From NCBI GenBank assembly GCA_036897625.1, contig JAYMTA010000047.1, positions 1-55,309 of the forward strand: DNA of 55,309 nt, written 5' to 3'. The notes beneath the pieces are model-generated. The model was not told where the DNA came from. It ran no database searches and was given only the letters and a program-made list of their open reading frames with translations. The translations under genes and the position numbers were made by a program. Of this stretch, positions 24,280 to 36,300 are shown piece by piece (the stretch's first letter is position 1; every line of letters starts with the position of its first letter). Source of the DNA: Pelargonium cotyledonis. Lineage: Eukaryota; Streptophyta; Magnoliopsida; Geraniales; Geraniaceae.

Positions 24280-27200
24280 TCAATCATTGTGTGAATGTGT
24301 GTCCCTAAATTCACCTATCTGGAATTGTTGCCAAGTTTTTCTCTCAATTCCTTATATTTTTTGCTCTACATCAGACCTCAATTGCCATGTTTCGCTTCCT
24401 TGCATCAATTTGTCAAACTGAGGTGCCAGCAATATTCTGTGGTAGTGTTACTGTACTGGTAATGCTGTTATTCAGTGGATTCATCATTCCACTATGTAAG
24501 GACCTCTAAAGCTCAATCTTATTGATGGTTCCAAGAAGTGTCAATATGAATCTAACACAACTTTTTAAAATCTTAGCTTCTTTACCTACATGGCTGAAGT
24601 GGGGCTTCTGGACCACCCCAGTGTCGTATGCTGCAATAGGAGTGTCAGTGAATGAATTTCTCGCTCCACGGTGGATGAAGGTATATTGGGAATGTTCCAC
24701 CTAAAATGTCATATATTCCAAGAAAATTTTGTGACTGCTGAGTGCTGAATATATTGTTTTAACCATACAGGAAACAACAGCTAATCAAACTATAGGACAA
24801 GAAACTTTATCGAACCATAGTCTGAACTTTGAAGGTTACTTCTATTGGGTATCGTTAGGGGCACTATTCGGGTTAGCTATTGTATTCAACATTGGACTTA
24901 CCTTAGCTCTGACTTTCTTGAACTGTAAGTTCCTTCTTGTTTGCTGCTTATTTGTCCTTAAATGGCTCGTTCGAATAACCTATGGACTAAATTTGGACCT
25001 TTTTCCTTAATAATTTGTGTAAGGTTAGCTCCGGGAACATCAACAACCATTGCCTCTCACGAAAAGCGAAGTAGCAAAAACTGTAAAAGTGGGACACAAA
25101 ATGTTTACGATTCACATCCTAGAGCATCCTTATCAAGAAAGGAAGATGAAGGAAGGAAAGGTTAGATGGTTGTTTCACTCTTTCCTTTCTTTCCTTTCTC
25201 ATTAAGATGGTTTTAAGAAGGTTTTTTTTTTTTTTTTAAATGATTGGAATATTTGACAAAACAGCAAGGATGGCCCTACACTTTGAGCCTTTGACACTAA
25301 CATTTCAAAATATTCAGTATTCTGTTGATACTCCACAGGTAATTTACACAAGTGTAGAATAAACTCTCATAAGTTGTTGAATCTGTAATGTCGGATGAGT
25401 TATGCTGAGTTTGATATTGATTTTAATTCCAGGAAATGAGAAAACAAGGATTCGGTGACAAAGAACTCCAGCTTCTTCATGACATCACAGGAGCATTCAG
25501 ACCAGGTAAGCTTACGGCTTTGATGGGGGAAAGTGGAGCTGGAAAGACAACTCTCATGGATGTTCTTGCTGGAAGGAAAACTACTGGTTATATCAAAGGA
25601 ACTATAAATGTTGGAGGTTCTCCTAAGATCCAAGAAACTTTTGCTAGGGTGTCAGGTTACTGTGAACAAAGTGACATACATTCTCCACAAATAACTGTTG
25701 AAGAATCAGTGATATTCTCAGCTTGGCTACGACTACCTTCAGAAGTTGATGCTGATACGAGAGCAGTAAGATGCTTCTTACATACGATAAACCCTGTTGC
25801 ACGAACTTTATTTTGATATTTTAAAGTAACTAAATTACAATTTTGCATTGCATGAGATGCAGCTGCCACTGGAAAAAAACAATAGAGATACAATAAGTTA
25901 TTGAAAGTATCATGATATAGTACCTAATAGAGCCTCTAGCTGTATATACTGCCATGCTTATTAAAACCACTAATTTGAAATTCAGTAACTTATATTTGAA
26001 GCATGGTTTTAACATGATAAACCAAACGTAAGATGCTAATAAGGAAGGCCTTACTCTTTAAAGTTATAATTGACATTTGTCCCCGATCGATGTAATGTTA
26101 TAGAGAAACATAACTAACTCTGGATTCATCAGATTTCAACAATTGACCTAAAACATGTTGTACAGGAATTTGTAAAGGATGTTCTTGAACGAATTGAACT
26201 TGATGAAATTAAAGATTCTCTGGTTGGCATCCCAGGAAAAAGTGGTTTATCAAATGAGCAGCGGAAGCGACTGACCATAGCAGTGGAACTGGTTTCTAAT
26301 CCTTCTATTATATTCATGGATGAACCCACATCTGGTCTAGATGCTAGAGCAGCTGCAATTGTCTTGCGTGCTGTGAAGAATGCTGTGAAGAATGTCATTG
26401 AAACGGGTAGAACAGTAGTTTGTACCATCCATCAGCCAAATATCGATATATTTGAGGCATTTGATGAGGTATGTAAACAAATCCATCTATTATTAAACCA
26501 ATACAAGAAAATGAAATTCATACGCTTGATCACATATGACCAACTTGTTTATCCTAATCCATATCTTCAGCTCATTCTAATGAAAAAGGGAGGACAAATT
26601 GTCTACTCAGGACAATTGGGTGAGCATTCAAGTGAACTTATACAATACTTTGAGGTAAGTTTGCAATAAGAACATTAAATTCCTCGGGAAAAGCTTTTAA
26701 TTTGATATTATCATTTACACGGTTACCATTCAAATCTCTTGTTGGTAGGGAATCCCGGGTGTGCCACGGATCAGAGAAAATTATAATCCAGCGACATGGA
26801 TGCTGGAGATTATTACCGCCCTGGCAGAAGCACAACTTGGTTTAGATTTTGCTCAAGTGTACAAAGAGTCTCCTCTGTACCAGTAAGTGGAACATTCTCA
26901 TGTTTAGATTTTTTTATATATTTATTTTACATATGATAACCACTTCCAAAATATGACAAGTGATAACTGACATGTAGCCTAGTGAAACAGAGAAATGATG
27001 TATATTTTGTGACCAGTGTGGTTTACTTTATCTATTTTGTTTGAAGGAGCAACATAATAATAATTGAGGAACTGGCTAAACCTCAAGCTGATTCAGAAGA
27101 ATTGCATTTTCCTACCCTTTATCCACAAAATTCATGGGAACAGTTTAAAGCATGCCTCTGGAAACAAAATCTCTCTTATTGGAGAAGTCCAGCACACTTA

Positions 27201-29110
27201 TTCACACGCTTGATGTTTGTAACCATTACGTCAGTGCTCATTGCAGCTCTTATGTGGCAGAAAGGGAAGAAACTGTAAGTACTCACATGATGAATATAAA
27301 TTTATAAATAATGGATGAATACACAAACAGAATTTGATGCATTATTGCCAAGTGTTGATAATTGCAGCAACACACACATACACATCATTGCATACCTAAA
27401 AAGTTGTTAGATATCATTTAAACAACAATCCAAGCCCCCTTCCCCTCTTTTGTTTACTAAGATGTATTTGTTTCTCCTTAGATCTGGTGAGCAGGACCTG
27501 CTCAACATAATAGGATCAATATACATTGTGATGCAAATGTTAGGCGTAAACACATGTGCATCAATTATTCCAGTTATAGCAACTGAGCGCACTGTTCTCT
27601 ACCGAGAGAAATTTGCTGGAATGTACTCTTCGTGGTTATTCTCGTTTGCACAGGTTAGTACTCATCATGATTGTATCCTTATCGTCTGATTTGTTGGGTT
27701 TCAGTAAATCACCGATCTTAACTACTTCATTGTTACAGGTGGCTGTTGAAGTTCCTTGTATACTTGTACAAACAACTCTGTTTGTTACCATTACATATCC
27801 TGCAATGGGACTACATTGGTCAGCATACAAAGTGATCTGGTACTTCTACACAACACTCTGTCATTTTCTCTTCTACTCGTACTTTGGAATGCTTCTAGTG
27901 TCGATAAGCCCAAATGGAAAGATAGCTTCTATGCTGGGAACAGCCAGCTACACCCTTCTAAATCTGTTCTCAGGGTACTTGATTCCTGGACCGGTAAGCT
28001 ATTATCTCTTCTTCTCTGATTGTTCTATTTCTGTGTTTCAACATTACTTGATTGTTTGGTTTACCATGGAAAATGATCAAATGGGAGTAGAAAAGCCACA
28101 AAAAATGTATGCTTGGGTCTAGATCACGGACTTTCACATTCTTTCGTTGTGGGATACATTAAAAGTTGCCCTCGTCTCCTAGGGTATGACGCAATGGTCA
28201 AGACACACATCTCCATGTAGGAGGTTGTGGGTTCAACTCTCATTGTGTCGGGTGGGGTAGAGTTTTGGGTTATAAGGAGAGAGCTACTCCTGTTTTGTAG
28301 CTCAACTGATAAATAAATAAAAAACAGTCGCCCTCACATGCATTGCCTGAGTGTAGGTTCTAAGCTTGACTCATATCATTTTCTTGGATAATGAACTTCA
28401 CATTCTTTCGACGTGGGACACGTTAACAGGTAGGTCACTAGGCCCTAACCAAACGAGCTCTCATAGCACTTTAAACTTGACTTCAACCCAAAAGTTTAAG
28501 CTGATAGGTGGAGAGCCCAACGTGTATGTCAAGTGGCAACGGGGACTTCACATTCTTCCGATATGGATTACGTTATCACAAACAAACAAGTAGTACCATG
28601 ATGTCTGACATATTCTTAGAAGTCTGGAAGGGTATTAATATTAGACGTAACACATGTTATTGAGAAGGTAATTAGTATGGTTTCTTAAGGGCGAGACAAA
28701 CAAGATTTACGGGTATGACACCCACAAATTAACTGCATTACATTTAGGATTTTTTCAGATCTTTCAAGAGGGATGTATTGATACAAATAGAAGCGTATAG
28801 TACAAAATGTTCATGTTTAATGTGAAGTTTGGTTTGGTTGCAGGGTATTCCAAAATGGTGGGTTTGGTTATACTGGATTTCACCAACATCATGGTCCCTA
28901 AGAGGCATCATTACATCCCAATATGGTGACATTAAAAGAGAAATAACAGCATTTGGAGTGAAAAGATCTGTTGTTTCTTTTTTGGGAGACTATTTTGGAT
29001 TTCACCACAATCAATTAGCTCTTGTGGCTGCTGGTCTTGCCATCTTTCCGGTCTTAGTGGCTTCTCTTTTCGCATTTTCTGTGCAGAAACTCAACTTTCA
29101 AAGAAGGTGA
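21574..29110 (+). CDS. PDR-type ABCG transporter, 5'-incomplete (possible pseudogene), ABCG30-like
   Basis: Visible exons match exons 2-24 of the paralogue on the opposite strand: 21574-21697, 21802-21887, 21961-22045, 22292-22451, 22561-22637, 22728-22781, 22921-23011, 23142-23443, 23539-23820, 23920-24225 (or 24233), 24336-24495, 24577-24680, 24771-24924, 25029-25160, 25265-25338, 25433-25765, 26166-26468, 26571-26654, 26749-26882, 27047-27274, 27482-27653, 27739-27993, 28844-29110. They encode about 1321 residues: NBD1 ([34 protein letters not shown]), membrane domain, NBD2 ([21 protein letters not shown]) and a second membrane domain ending in the family tail NFQRR. Full-size ABCG proteins export or import hydrophobic compounds at the plasma membrane. 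Arabidopsis ABCG30, the closest relative I recall, is linked to abscisic acid uptake and root exudation. No first coding exon is found in 4 kb upstream. The exon 10/11 junction has lost a base, and NBD2 carries a four-residue insertion. All nucleotide-binding motifs remain, so it may be a recent pseudogene or a gene with a replaced or distant 5' end. Confidence 0.8.
24253..24279. repeat. (TC)n microsatellite in an ABCG intron
   Basis: An uninterrupted TC run of about 13 units lies 20 bp downstream of the exon 10 donor in the 5'-incomplete ABCG gene. The intron is already irregular because the acceptor at its other end differs from that of the paralogue. Confidence 0.95.
26370..26393 (+). repeat. 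12-bp tandem duplication inside NBD2 coding sequence
   Basis: GCTGTGAAGAAT occurs twice in tandem, which makes exon 17 303 bases against 291 in the paralogue. The protein reads [16 protein letters not shown] where the family reads RAVKNV-ETGRT. The four added residues fall between the D loop after Walker B and the H-loop histidine in TIHQP. Confidence 0.9.
28174..28325 (+). mobile_element. tRNA-derived SINE in intron 23 of the 5'-incomplete ABCG gene
   Basis: Pol III boxes are visible: A-box-like TGACGCAATGG near 28187 and B-box-like GGGTTCAACTCT near 28230. An A-rich tail (AAATAAATAAAAAAC) follows. Near-identical flanks, AGTTGCCCTC (28164-28173) and AGTCGCCCTC (28326-28335), look like a target-site duplication with one change. 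The intron it occupies is about 850 bp. Confidence 0.65.
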
Positions 29111-30318
29111 GAGGGATGATAAATGTATAAGAAATGACAGTTTGAGGGTATAAATTCTTTCCTAAAATAATACACACACACAACTTCTTTACTTCCTGAA
29201 ATGTGTTAAGAAATTAATTTTTGGGGAAGTTTTGTTTCAAACTATGTTACCAGAAATCGCTACTCTAGTATACGTATGTTTCTAGGACGTGGAATGCTGT
29301 CGATTCAAACGGGAAATCTTGTTCTCGTCGTAAAAATTATTGCAGAGCATTGACATATTTCCCCCCAGCAAAACCACACTCTCGAGTTGCAGTTCATATG
29401 TTTTAGATTGAGAATTATTCGATTAATCTTGTTATTACTAGATGTTTTATGTGGATAATTTTAGAAATATATAATTTATTAAGTGTTTCAATACACGTAT
29501 TCATTCCAAGCTTATCGTTTCAAAGAAGTCTACCTCCAACATTTCAAACTCTAAAACTCTAGCATTTCATGTTTCCGTTGTTGTTCTATGTAGTGAAGTG
29601 TTTCGTGATCTAAGTAACTTGGGTTTCAGTTGTTCTTTCAATCAAATATTGTTCTTACTCATAGTCTTTTGCAACATGAAATATGAGGAACGATAAGAAA
29701 ATAGATTGGTTCATGTGCCCTCATATATGTGTTTTTTTATGTGAGCTGATGTGACATCTGATCTTATCGTTAATTTTAAAACTCATTTTTTAATTTGTAA
29801 TGTTCATGTTCATGTTGAGATTCTAATACACCCATGCACGTGTAATTGGCCGTGTTGTGACTCGCAAGACACGCACAACACACATACTTAAGGGTATACT
29901 TGTAAAATTATCCTAATGTGTCGAACATGGTGGATAATTTTTTAGTTAGTTATGCGTCATGCAAACATGAGTAATGTCATGCAAAACATGGAAACTGTAT
30001 TGCACATAATGTGTTAAGCCATGTTTGGATGTGTTCGTAAACATGGCATGTTTGTGTTCGACCGTTCAACATGGTTATTAAACGTCTTGACACAAATGCA
30101 CGAATTGACAGCTCGAAGTGTTAATTAATTATATGTACCGCCACCTCACCACAATTCAAATTTATAGTGCCAAAATTTTTTATTTATCAGCAACACAATA
30201 TTTTGTAGAATATAAATCTATCGGCAACCCATTATTTTGATAAATAAAATAGTAAAAAAAAAAATTGCTTGCAATCTTAGTTGAAATATGGGAGGTTACA
30301 CTTGCACACAAAATCAAG
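29111..30318. other. Convergent intergenic region between the two ABCG paralogues
   Basis: About 1.2 kb separates the two stop codons and must hold both 3'UTRs and their polyadenylation signals. It is AT-rich. Several short CATG-containing words recur around 29960-30070 without a regular period. No gene or transposon end is recognised. Confidence 0.6.
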
Positions 30319-33300
30319 CTACCTCCTCTGGAAGTTGAATTTTCCAATACAGAAAACAAAAAGAGAAGCAAAAATGAGAGGAAACATAAAAAGAAGAAGA
30401 GCAACAACTGGTAAAAAGCTGTGATGAAACCCAAAGTAGTCCTCTAAAAAAGCAGCAACTGTTTTGGTTTCTTCCCCAAAAACAGATATTTCCTTAGTCT
30501 CCAAATCTCCATATTGTGAAGTCAGCATACCATTTAGCGTCCAAGATGTTGGACTCACATAATACAACCAAACCCACCATTTTGGAATTTGCTGCATGAA
30601 TCAAAACAATCACTAAATGTCGAAACAAACATACAAAACCGATGAAGTTTAGATCGCGAGAGGCTTACTGGTTTCGGTATAATGAAGCCGGAAAACAAAT
30701 TCAGCATTGTGTAGAAGGAAGAGGCCAAAATGGAAGCCACTTGAACGTTTGGTGTCAGTGCAACCAACAGCATTCCGAGGTAGTTGAAGTATAGCAGTGC
30801 AGTGAACATGCCGTAGAATGACCAGAATATCTTGTTGGCTGACATTTCGTACCCGATCATTGGATACGTGATGATCACGTAAAGAACCGCCTGAGTGAAC
30901 AAGTAGGGGACCTCGACGAGCACCTGTGGAGATAAATTCATGTTTAAAACTTGATCATATATACACTCCTTTTGTCCCCAAATGAGTGAAGATATTGACT
31001 TACTTGTCATAACTAACTAAAAAATGAAAGAGACTCATTTTGGGACAAAAATTCAAGAAAAACATTACACTCATCCTAGGACGGAAGGAGTATCAGTTAA
31101 GAAACAATTGCCTGTGCAAGTGAATAGGCCCACGAAGAGTACATTCCAGCAAATCTTTCCCGGTACAAGACAGAGCGCTCTGTTGAAACGAATGGCAGAA
31201 CAGTCGAGCAATTGTTTATGCCAAACAAGATTATCGCGCAGAACATTGAACCAAGTATGGTGAACAGGTCTTGTTGTGTATCTCTGCGCGCAATAAAACG
31301 AGTAACAAGTTAAATGACACTTTTTGAATGTTGTATTTCTTAGCACAATACACGTACCAGAAAAATAAGCATATATATGAATGTATTGACTAACATTTTT
31401 TCGCCTTGCTTCCAGAAAAGCAAACTGAGCAGCAGTGACGAGGCACCCATATAAACGATGCGTGTTAAATTGTACGAAGGACTTCTCCAGTAGGACAAAT
31501 GCTGTTTCCACAAGCATGCTTTAAACTGCTCCCAACCATTCTGAGGAAAACGGGTAGGGAAATACAAGTCCTTTGAGCCCGGATGTGCTGAGCTCAACTG
31601 CTTGACCAGCTGCTTGTTCTCTCTGCGTGCAGCACCTTGATCAAAGGTCAAATACTCGCAAAACCTCTTCTAGAGTCCAATTTCATTTCGGGATCTCAAG
31701 ACTATAATGCTCTTCATTTTGTAGTGACTATAAAGAATGGTTGTTTTACTTACCCAAATAAAGTAGATGCCTTGTATATTTGTGCAAAATCCATGCCAAG
31801 ATCAGTTTCTGCAGATTGTGAAGTGACCTCTAGCATCCATGTTGCTGGATTGTAATTATCTCTAATCTTGACCACCCCAGGAATGCTCTATTGCAGAGAG
31901 ACATGAATGTAAAGAGAATCAGTGTTTTATTTTTGTAATAAATAGACATCGATCATGTAACAAACAAACCACGGAACAAACTAACCTCAAAATACTCTAT
32001 CACTCTACTTGCATGATGACCCAGTGGCCCAGAATAAATTATGCGTCCTCCAGCTTTCATTAGAATCAACTGCATCCAGTCACAGAAAAAGAATCAAAAC
32101 TGCAATATTTGTGTTTACTGTGAAGATATTTCAAGCAGTTGCTTATGAAGTAGCAGTGTTGTATGCATGTATCCTAATGTAAATACTACAAAGAAAATGC
32201 AGACAAACCGGTTCATGTTTCTGAGTCCATAACGGGTTATGAGCTACATAGACACGTACCTCATCAAAGGCCTCAAAAATGTCGATACTAGGTTGATGGA
32301 TAGTGCAAACTATTGTTCGACCAGTTTGAACAACATTCTTCACTGCTCTCATGACGACTGCAGCTGCCCTTGCATCTAAACCCGAAGTAGGTTCGTCCAT
32401 GAATATTATAGATGGATTAGCAACAAGTTCTACAGCTATTGTCAGCCGTTTACGTTGCTCCGTTGACAAACCACTAACACCTGGTATGCCTACTATTGAA
32501 TCCTTAATCCCACCTAGCTCTATGGTTTCAAGAACTTCATTCACAAACTCCTGCAGAGAGAGCAGAGCCCCAAACCTAGGTGAAATTCATGAATATCAGA
32601 GATCCCGATACAAGATATGTAAAATTGAACTATTAGCTTACAGTTCTTGTAGTAGAGACAATGTCAGAAGGGAGTCGCAGCCAAGCAGAATAGACCACTG
32701 ATTCCTCAACAGTTATTAGTGGTGAATGTATGTCGAATTGTTCACAATAACCCGATATCCTAGCAAATGTATCTTGAACCTTCGGGTATCCACCAATTCT
32801 AATTTCACCTTCAATAGTCCCACCGGTTTTCCTCCCAGCAAGAACATCCATCAGAGTTGTTTTACCAGCTCCACTAACACCCATCAATGCTGTGAGAACA
32901 CCAGGCCTGAATGAACCTGTGATATCACAGAGAAGCTGGAGCTTCTTCAGGGCAAAACCTCTCTTTCTCATTTCCTGGTGGGAACAGAAAGATCACAATG
33001 AATCAATCTCAATTCTCAACTGATATTAGTCACTTTTGGATTTTATGTAAAAGCAGACTTAGTGTAATTACCAAAGGGGTGTCAACATAGTATTGCACAT
33101 CCTGAAATGTCATTGTTAAGGGCTCGAAAGGTAAAACCATGCCTCCTACAAAACCAAGTACTCGCATAATTCAGAAAATCTGCAAAGAATTATAACTTGA
33201 TATGTAAGCCAAGATAAGAACAGAACTCACCATTTTTAGATTCTATAACAGTCTTAGGAGTACCAGAAGAAGCTTTCCTTTCAATTCTCAAACCATTTCT

Positions 33301-36300
33301 GTTATCTTTCTCTCCATCTATTTGAGACAACTTCTCGTACGAAATAATACCACGAGACTTTCCTGGAGCTGCAAGTGTATTACAGTAAAAGCAGTATGAA
33401 CAATCTTCTCCGTGCTTTCTTAAATAAGCCTATTAAGTAACAGAAAGGCAGACATACGTACGTTTCAAGAAAGTGAGAGCCAAGGTGAAACCAATGTTGA
33501 AAAGTAGAGTGAACCCAAACAAGGCAGCAATTGATATCCAATAATAGTAACCATGGAAGTTTAAGCCGCGACTTTCCAATGTCTGTTGCCCAATAGTTGT
33601 GTTTGATGAGCCCACCTATTAAGGGTAAGAGAATTGTAAGTCAAGACTCTCTAGCAATGTAATATATTCCACTCAAGGAACCCAAGTTTAACAAACACCA
33701 ATATATATTGGAAATGTTACGTACCACTTTATCCCAACGAGGAGCTAGGAATTCATTTAGTGATAACCCTATCTCCCCATATGTCAATGGAGATATCCAA
33801 AATCCCCACTCCAACCAAGAAGGCATAGAAGCTGCAGCAAGAAAGGCAAATAGTTAAGCACATTCATCTGAGGATTTTGTAAGGACATGAATGTAAGAAG
33901 AGCCGTAAGAACCTTACATTTAGGAATCACGAAGCCACCAAATAAGAGAACAGATAATATAGCCAGACTCCCAACTGTCATAGAAGCAACCACAGTTTGG
34001 CAAGCCGAGGCAATAAAACGAAACATGGAGATTGATGTAAGGTGCATAGCAAATAGTAGAAGAAAGTGGCAGAAGAACCTAACAAACACAATAAACAGAT
34101 AAAAGATTATCACATCTTAATATGTTCATTTACAAGTTAAATAAACAATTGAATTTTTCCTAGTGAGACTCTCAATATAAAGAGACTAAGAGTTGGACTG
34201 CAACATGGTAGCATTGTTTTCATGTGATGTAAACAGTTAAACAATCCATTTGTTGCTCACCTTCCAATCTCAGGGCTGTAACCAATGACGTAGTAAGTAA
34301 GAACTGTCCACACGAAAGCTTCCATAAGTGAAAGTGGAAGTTTTAGGATAGCGGCTGGGATTGCATAGGCCCAAGCTGGATAAAAGCACAACTCCCTCTG
34401 TTTGTAGAAACCTCCAATCCGCGAGACAGTCATGGATAGCTCAGGAAACCCGTCAACAAGAAGTATGAGAAGTGAATAGAACAAAGAACCCATATAATAA
34501 TTGGCATGGGTGACATTAACAGCCATTTGAGTTCGCAGGAAAACAGTCATGGCAATTGTGGCAATGATGACAAGCTGCAATAAGGAAGAGCATGCACACA
34601 CAAAAATGCATCCAATAAGAGAGCATTGAAAATAGACTTCTAATCATTGCTTAAACAGCGGATTTTGAATTTTGAACCAATGCAAACAGGAGGGATTGGA
34701 GCTACCTGTGTCGATTTAAACACATATATAAAGGAATTTCTCTTCATCAAAAGAAACTCCCTCATTGAGCAGGCTTTAAGCAGCTCCCATTTAGTTAATG
34801 AGTATTTTTCAGAAGACAGTGCATCCTTGTGGCTGTGAGAATCATCAAATGGCTTTGAGAGATCTGCATCCAGCTTTTGGCCAAGATGGCATTCCTTGAA
34901 TTTCTTAATGAGCTGGTCGACAGAAACATAACTGTAAGGTTGTTCTGTGCGGTACCAAAACTGCGCTTGATCTTTTTTAGAGATCACCTGGAAAAATACA
35001 TAATAGTGTCAATCATTTGACCATCAATGATAAGGAATAATAGAAGGAAATACTATGAAACATATGATTCCACCTCCTGAAGGAAGTCAGCAGCCCCTTT
35101 CCTTTGTGGACATCTAAATCCACAGTCCTCGAAGAAGTTGAGAATATCAGAGCGTGGTCCTTGATACACGATTTTCCCTTCAGCCATCAACATAATGTCA
35201 TCGAAAAGAGAAAAGGTCTCAGGTGCAGGCTGGAGGAGTGAAATAAGTGCCGTAGCATCTGTGATATGCACCAAATGCTGAAGGCAGGAAACAATCTGAT
35301 AAGTGGTGGAACTGTCTAAGCCATTTGATATTTCATCCATGAAAAGGGCTTTCGTTGGTCCTACAATCATCTCTCCTGAATACCACAACCAGGGAATATG
35401 TTTTAAAAAACACTAATGACTATTCAAGTCAACCTCTTGAGATTGAAATTCACCACAGTTTCATCACTGAAACCTTCATCAAAAATCAACTTGACACAAA
35501 TGGCCAAACGTCAGCCTCTACAAAATGTGTATTTATAATACCTGTAGTCAACCGTTTCTTCTGGCCACCTGAAACACCTCGTCTCATGGCATCCCCAACC
35601 ATTGTGTCGGAACAGATATCAAGTCCAAGGATCTGGAAAGAAGGAACAGTTACTAAAAATACTACAAAAATAACATTATTCTTCTAAGGAGAACTTATTA
35701 GAAGTAATACAACCTTCAGAATATAGTCAGTCTGAAGGTTACTCTCCAGTCCTTGTACTGATATTGCCTGTTAAAATGATACAGACATAAAACCTTAGTT
35801 GTGCCGGTCAAACAAGAAGAGGAATGTAAGGAAGAGTAGAATGCAGAACAGTAGAATGCTTGATCCGAGCATGACAACTTAAAGAAGAAATGGCCCTAAC
35901 TATGGATGACTGACCAAAAATTTAGCAATGGAAGGTTAAATGAAAAATTAAATGGCCACATGTTGGAATAATCATATCAAACCATGGCTATCAAAGCAAC
36001 AAAAAAATTTGCACTTGCTATTCATAATGCATTAAAGAATGAACAAAGTATGTTCATACTTCTTATGCATTGCCTATTTGTTAAACATATTAAGGAGCCT
36101 TATGAAGATAGAAAGATTTTCAAGAACGATAAATGGTCACCTTCATGTAAGCATCTACATCAGGATCTGGGACTATCCCTGCCTGCTTTTCTCTTCTACT
36201 AACTTCTATCATAATATCTTTTGTCGAGAAGAACAAACACAAAACTAGTCATTAATATCAACTTGAGATGGCGATTAGTTGTGAAGCTCAGATGAAATTA

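Noticed and set aside
32351..32701. Plus-strand open frame opposite ABCG NBD2, and the similar minus-strand frame at 26129-26428
   Set aside because: Both are complements of the conserved Walker B region of the two ABCG genes. Their similarity to each other only reflects the paralogy.
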